Positions 60,674 to 64,000 of a DNA stretch of 64,000 nucleotides are shown here, piece by piece (position 1 is the stretch's first letter; the number at the start of each line of letters is the position of its first letter). The position numbers and the translations under genes were made by a program. The stretch lies in assembly GCA_040768665.1 (NCBI GenBank), contig JAXGMN010000012.1, forward strand, positions 248,001 through 312,000, given 5' to 3'. This DNA comes from JABWBD01 sp040768665 (GTDB lineage: Bacteria > Planctomycetota > Planctomycetia > Pirellulales > Thermoguttaceae). Below the pieces are notes generated by a model, which worked only from the letters and a program-made list of their open reading frames with translations, made no database searches and was not told the origin of the DNA.

Positions 60674-61492
60674 GTGAATACTTTGCCACGATCCCGTCGC
60701 CGGCCCGTGGTTGCGTCGGCCGGAGCACTGCTGGCAGTGACGGCTTTCTTTTTGAGTGCGACCGTCGCTTTGGCTGCGGCGAGCGACGAGGGAGAGGACG
60801 AATCGGAGTTTGTATCGCTGTTCAACGGGAAGAACCTGGACGGCTGGCAATTGCGGCGGGCGGAACGCAAAGGCTACGTGGTTGAGGACGGGCTGCTGGT
60901 CTGTCCCCGGGGCGGCGGCGGCTACCTGTTCACCGCGAGAGAGTACGACGACTTCGTGCTCCGGTTCGAGTTCCGCATGGAAGAAGGAGCCAACAGCGGA
61001 ATTGCGATCCGCTGTCCCTTGCTCGACAAGAAGCCCGCCTACGAAGGCACGGAAATCCAAATCCTGGACAATCCACGCTACGCAGGCAAGCTGCGCCCTG
61101 CGCAATACCACGGCTCGATCTACGACGTGGCCCCGGCCAAGGTTGGCGCCCTGAAGCCGATTGGCGAGTGGAATGAACAGGAGATCGTCTGCGACGCGCG
61201 GCGGATTACGGTGCGAGTGAATGGAGAGGTAGTGGTCGACGCCAATCTGGATTCCATCCAAGCCCCGGCGGTTCTGCAAAAGCACCCGGGACTGCAGCGG
61301 GCAACCGGTGTGCTGGACCGCTGGATCGAAGAGACCAACGATCAAGGTCGATGCCTCGAGCCGCCGGAACTGGTTCAGCGTTGGATCGGGGTGATGTACG
61401 ATCGCTGGGGCGGACCGCCGGGAGTCTTGCGGCCGCCGTACGTGTACGGCGAACCGTATTGGCCCCTGTCGGAGGCCAGCTCGCCGCGGTGA
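60674..61492 (+). CDS. DUF1080 (3-keto-disaccharide hydrolase-like) protein with altered C-terminus
   Basis: This 272-residue exported protein starts at GTG 60674, with GGGAG seven bases upstream, and then a signal peptide (VVASAGALLAVTAFFLS). The DUF1080 core is clear: FVSLFNGKNLDGWQLR, LLVCPRGGGGYLFTA, FVLRFEFRMEEGANSGIAIR, EGTEIQILDN and YHGSIYDVAPAK. Some DUF1080 proteins hydrolyse 3-keto-glycosides. After GLQRATG the usual glycine-rich ending with VEFRNI is absent; about 50 unrelated residues follow. A plus-one frame reads GSKRPTIKV at this place, hinting at a frameshift. The tail overlaps the convergent gene by 118 bases. Confidence 0.8.
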   Translation: MNTLPRSRRRPVVASAGALLAVTAFFLSATVALAAASDEGEDESEFVSLFNGKNLDGWQLRRAERKGYVVEDGLLVCPRGGGGYLFTAREYDDFVLRFEFRMEEGANSGIAIRCPLLDKKPAYEGTEIQILDNPRYAGKLRPAQYHGSIYDVAPAKVGALKPIGEWNEQEIVCDARRITVRVNGEVVVDANLDSIQAPAVLQKHPGLQRATGVLDRWIEETNDQGRCLEPPELVQRWIGVMYDRWGGPPGVLRPPYVYGEPYWPLSEASSPR

Positions 61493-62013
61493 AGCACGAG
61501 GCCGGTGATGACGACCTCGGAAACGGCCTTCATTTCAAGAACGGTGTTGATCCGCTGCTGAATCTGACGTTTGAGGTCACCTAAGGTGGGATCCTCGAAG
61601 TCGTTGCCATGCGCTCGTCGGAGCAATTCTTCAATGGCTTGCTGCATGCGGTGGTAGCGCAACGTCGCGAGCTGATTTGCCGCCGGGACGACGCCGTTAA
61701 GCAATGCGGCATGGAGCGAAAACTCGGCGCCGGTGATGTCGGAGTCGCCCGGCCGTTCGGTAATAAAACGGTAATCGCCCAGCGGTAGCTCGACGGGAGG
61801 CACATCTGTGGCGTCAGCGGCTGCGAGTTGAATGTGGCGGACCAGAAGCAATCCGTTGAGGAGGATCGAACAGCCCAGCAGAGCCAGGAGCACTCTCCGG
61901 CCGGAGACCCAGCGGCGCCAGGTGGGCAGCGTGGGCGTCGCGGCATCGCTACCACCCGGAGTCTGTTCGGCTGATTCAACTCTTACAGCGGTCCGGTTCG
62001 ATGGATCCGGCAT
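61375..62013 (-). CDS. FliL-like membrane-anchored protein
   Basis: This 212-residue protein has a cytosolic N-terminus of about 37 residues, one transmembrane helix (RRVLLALLGCSILLNGLLLV) and a periplasmic domain: LPLGDYRFITERPG, SLHAALLNGVVPAANQLATL and LKRQIQQRINTVLEMKAVSE followed by VVITGLVLHR. The order matches FliL-type and related stomatin-like flagellar proteins, where the end helix-strand unit (ERINxxL, VxxVxFTxFV) is conserved. No flagellar gene is adjacent, so a flagellar role is uncertain. The last 35 residues overlap the DUF1080 gene and are atypical. Confidence 0.6.
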   Translation of the reverse strand: MPDPSNRTAVRVESAEQTPGGSDAATPTLPTWRRWVSGRRVLLALLGCSILLNGLLLVRHIQLAAADATDVPPVELPLGDYRFITERPGDSDITGAEFSLHAALLNGVVPAANQLATLRYHRMQQAIEELLRRAHGNDFEDPTLGDLKRQIQQRINTVLEMKAVSEVVITGLVLHRGELASDRGQYGSPYTYGGRKTPGGPPQRSYITPIQR

Positions 62014-62353
62014 GACTGTTCACCCTGCCATAACGAGCGTTGAAGATACCCACCCCGACCGGTCAGACGAAAAAGTGAGGGAAAAGGGTACAGACACCGC
62101 AAGTGGTAACAGGCGAACGGGGCCGGCGGAGCTAAGTCCCCTTTTCATCATCCACGCTCCAACTCTAGCTTGCCGATCGTGCGGGGGCTTCCCAGCAACG
62201 CGTGGAAACCGGAGAATGCAGCCCGCCGACGGAGACGACAAGTCAAGCTACGTCGCGACCCGGTGGCAGAGGAGCAGCTAGACTTTCCAGTCCCAATGGG
62301 TGGGTCATATCCGCTGTGGGCCCGCTACGTGCGCAGCGGCCGGTTCGATGAGC

Positions 62354-62451
62354 GCAAAAAAAAGGGGGCCTCTGGCGAGTCGCATTCCACAGCGACCCAA
62401 TCGGGTAGCAAGGGCAAGGTAACCACCCGATCCCTATTCGCCAGGGGCCCC
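62354..62451 (-). terminator. Terminator-like hairpin with T8 tail on the minus strand
   Basis: The left arm GGGGGCCTCTGGCGA (62364-62378) pairs with the right arm TCGCCAGGGGCCCC (62438-62451), one mismatch. Inside are smaller arms, AATCGGGT and ACCCGAT. An A8 tract (62356-62363) gives a T tract on the minus strand, so transcription running leftwards would stop. No gene lies to its right on that strand. The rest of the 62014-62894 gap holds nothing I recognise. Confidence 0.5.
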
Positions 62452-62894
62452 ACGGGCCAGCTTCGTTTGAGGAGGCTGTCATTTGCCTCCAGCGTTCGGA
62501 GGGAGCATATCACGTGCCATGACGCTGCGGGGGTGCGAATGCGTGACAGTAGATCGCGTAAAGTCTTGCTAGTGAACACCTTGTGGCGATGATTTCCGCC
62601 ATGGCCGTGCAGGCGCGGAAGCCGCCCGCTCCTGTTCGATTTCGCTGCACGCGGCGCAATTTCGTGCAACACTCCCCGATAAAAGAGTTAGGTTGTGTTA
62701 GATCGCGGTTTGAGCCACGCTGTTGCTTCTGGCGATGAACCCAAGTGGCGGCTCGCCAGGCTGAGAGACCATCCTGAAAGGGGAGCTGGCTCCCGGACGT
62801 TGTGGATCAGCTTTCACCATTGCACAAGATATTGGGTGCCAACCCCCGCCTTCGGATAACATCTGAGTGCCCGCGACAAGTGAGTGCCGGACAA

Positions 62895-63899
62895 ATGCAT
62901 CCCCGAGAGAAGTCCCCGCCATCATCCCAAGTTATCCAGACCCTTTCAGGGGGAGCGCAACGGGTTCTCGTCGCCGTGAACCCCCATGCGGGGAGGCGAT
63001 CTTCGATGGATCGCGCAGGTCATTTGGCTGGACTGCTGAGGCAGCATCGGTTGGAGGTCCACGTGCGGCAGGATCTCGATGAGATTGCCGATCTGGCCAA
63101 CCAGTGGCAGGAGGAACGTGTGCTCCGAGCCCTAGTGGGGATCGGAGGAGACGGGACGGCTGCCGAGCTTGCCAACCGCACCAACCCCCGCGTACCCATT
63201 ACGCTGATGGCGTGTGGTACCGCCAACCTGCTGTCGAAGCACATCGGGCTGTGTGATCGGCCTGAAAAGCTGTGCGAGACGATCCTTGCCGGGAGGATCC
63301 TGCGATGCGACGCGGCGCGAGCGGGCGAGCGGCTATTTCTGGCGATGTTCGGGTGCGGCTTCGATGCGGAAGTGGTCCGGCGCATGCACCATTGGCGGAG
63401 CCGGCGCGGGGCCGGTCACATTAGCTATCTCAGCTACCTCAAACCGATCTGGGAGTCCCTGCGTATTTACGACTATCCGGCGATCCATATCGGCCGCGGC
63501 GATCGCGCGTTGGAGTCAGAGGAGCATGCGATTGATGCCGCGTGGGTGTTCATTTTCAATCTGCCCAGGTACGCTTGGGGGCTGCCTTTGGCACCCGAGG
63601 CGGCTCCGAACGACGGTTTGTTGGACTTGTGTGCGTTCCGGCGGGGCTCATGGTGGGCGGGCATGCAGTACTTGGCAGCGGCCCAGTTGGGGTATCACCG
63701 TCGACTTTCGGATTGCCGGATCGAGCGCGGACGGCGGTTTCGGATCACGTCGGATCGGCCCGTGCCGTACCAGTTGGACGGAGATCCGGGCGGAGTATTG
63801 CCGGTGGATGTCGAGGTTTTGCCCGATCGCTTGACGCTGCTGGTGCCGCCTTGTTGCCCCGCACTTGGCGGGGCCCCCGCGAAGACGGTAGCAAAGTAG
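62895..63899 (+). CDS. Diacylglycerol kinase-family lipid kinase
   Basis: This protein of about 334 residues contains the DAGK catalytic core: RVLVAVNPHAGRRSSMDRAG, the nucleotide loop GIGGDGTAAELANR, LMACGTANLLSKHIGL (normally GTxNxxA), and MFGCGFDAEVVRR. The C-terminal beta-sandwich (APEAAPNDGLLDLCAFRRGS, QLDGDPGG) is the standard end of YegS/BmrU/DgkB-like kinases, which phosphorylate diacylglycerol, sphingoid or other lipids. The start is uncertain: ATG 62895 is used, but GTG 62802 is in frame; neither has a strong ribosome site. kdsA follows after ten bases. Confidence 0.85.
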   Translation: MHPREKSPPSSQVIQTLSGGAQRVLVAVNPHAGRRSSMDRAGHLAGLLRQHRLEVHVRQDLDEIADLANQWQEERVLRALVGIGGDGTAAELANRTNPRVPITLMACGTANLLSKHIGLCDRPEKLCETILAGRILRCDAARAGERLFLAMFGCGFDAEVVRRMHHWRSRRGAGHISYLSYLKPIWESLRIYDYPAIHIGRGDRALESEEHAIDAAWVFIFNLPRYAWGLPLAPEAAPNDGLLDLCAFRRGSWWAGMQYLAAAQLGYHRRLSDCRIERGRRFRITSDRPVPYQLDGDPGGVLPVDVEVLPDRLTLLVPPCCPALGGAPAKTVAK

Positions 63900-63909
63900 G
63901 GAGGTGGGA

Positions 63910-64000
63910 GTGCCCGAAAATCCAGCCACGATCGGTCCTTATCGCTGCGGGCGCGGCCAACCGCTGATGGTGATTGCCGGTCCTTGTGTGATGGAGGACG
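63910..64000 (+). CDS. kdsA: 3-deoxy-8-phosphooctulonate synthase, 5' end
   Basis: Only 30 codons are visible: a GTG start at 63910, with GGGAGG five bases upstream, then PENPATIGPYRCGRGQPLMV and IAGPCVMED. The IAGPCV segment followed by an acidic residue is the KdsA N-terminal signature (usually IAGPCVIES), the first strand of its TIM barrel. KdsA condenses phosphoenolpyruvate with arabinose-5-phosphate to make Kdo-8-phosphate for lipopolysaccharide, which fits a planctomycete outer membrane. DAHP synthases of the related type are possible but less likely. Confidence 0.8.
   Translation, partial: MPENPATIGPYRCGRGQPLMVIAGPCVMED

Noticed and set aside
1..64000. tRNA, rRNA, CRISPR arrays, transposases, integrases
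   Set aside because: I looked for T-loop-like GTTCGAATC sequences in gaps, regularly spaced repeats and DDE/tyrosine recombinase motifs. None was convincing; GACTCGAAC-like matches fall inside coding sequence.

Overview
The window looks like chromosomal DNA from a planctomycete, probably of the Pirellulales type. The basis is gene content, not a marker gene: two adjacent DUF1559 pilin-like proteins, a sulfatase, a DUF1080 protein, a DUF4091 protein, a hydrazine-synthase-alpha-like dihaem protein, many secreted glycoside-hydrolase-like proteins, and GC-rich codon use. No rRNA, tRNA, CRISPR array, phage or transposase gene was seen. Several intergenic gaps hold palindromic, MITE/REP-like elements.

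Layout. 1-7.3 kb: a partial secreted protein, a Phd/VapC toxin-antitoxin pair, a TolB-like dihaem protein and a secreted TIM-barrel/CHB_HEX_C/LamG protein. 7.5-16.5 kb: a 33-residue membrane peptide, a CcbP-like protein, a GH-A hydrolase with an MtfA-like peptidase, a zinc-ribbon/GYF protein with a KAP-like ATPase, and an alpha/beta-hydrolase lipoprotein. 17-19 kb: cobL and a PIG-L deacetylase. 19-29.6 kb (minus strand): a pseudopilin/GspF assembly cluster with three GspF paralogues, two DUF1559 proteins and three minor pseudopilins, preceded by a short SecA and a lipoprotein. 30-33.6 kb: a decayed RelE/ParE module, a sulfatase and palindromic repeats. 33.9-38.5 kb: a HAMP-HPt protein and a large hybrid histidine kinase. 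38.9-45 kb: a sulfur operon (two pairs of split YeeE/YedE half-transporters around a CstB-like persulfide dioxygenase) divergent from an SLC13-type permease. 45-49.5 kb: a DUF4091 protein and an RpoD-family sigma factor. 49.5-57.7 kb: a seven-gene minus-strand operon for an Ehr-type (hydrogenase-4/formate-hydrogenlyase-like) membrane complex. Its large subunit has lost the Ni-Fe cysteine ligands, and it is headed by an HTH-EIIA regulator. 58-64 kb: secreted carbohydrate genes, a FliL-like protein, a diacylglycerol-kinase-like protein and the start of kdsA.

How the genes fit together. The secreted hydrolases, sulfatase, DUF1080 protein and sugar isomerase fit polysaccharide scavenging. The CstB/YeeE cluster fits uptake and oxidation of thiosulfate or persulfide sulfur. 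The Ehr-like complex is probably an ion-translocating redox module of unknown electron donor. It is the best candidate here for poorly described biology, followed by the GspF triplet without an ATPase and the HAMP-HPt/hybrid-kinase pair.
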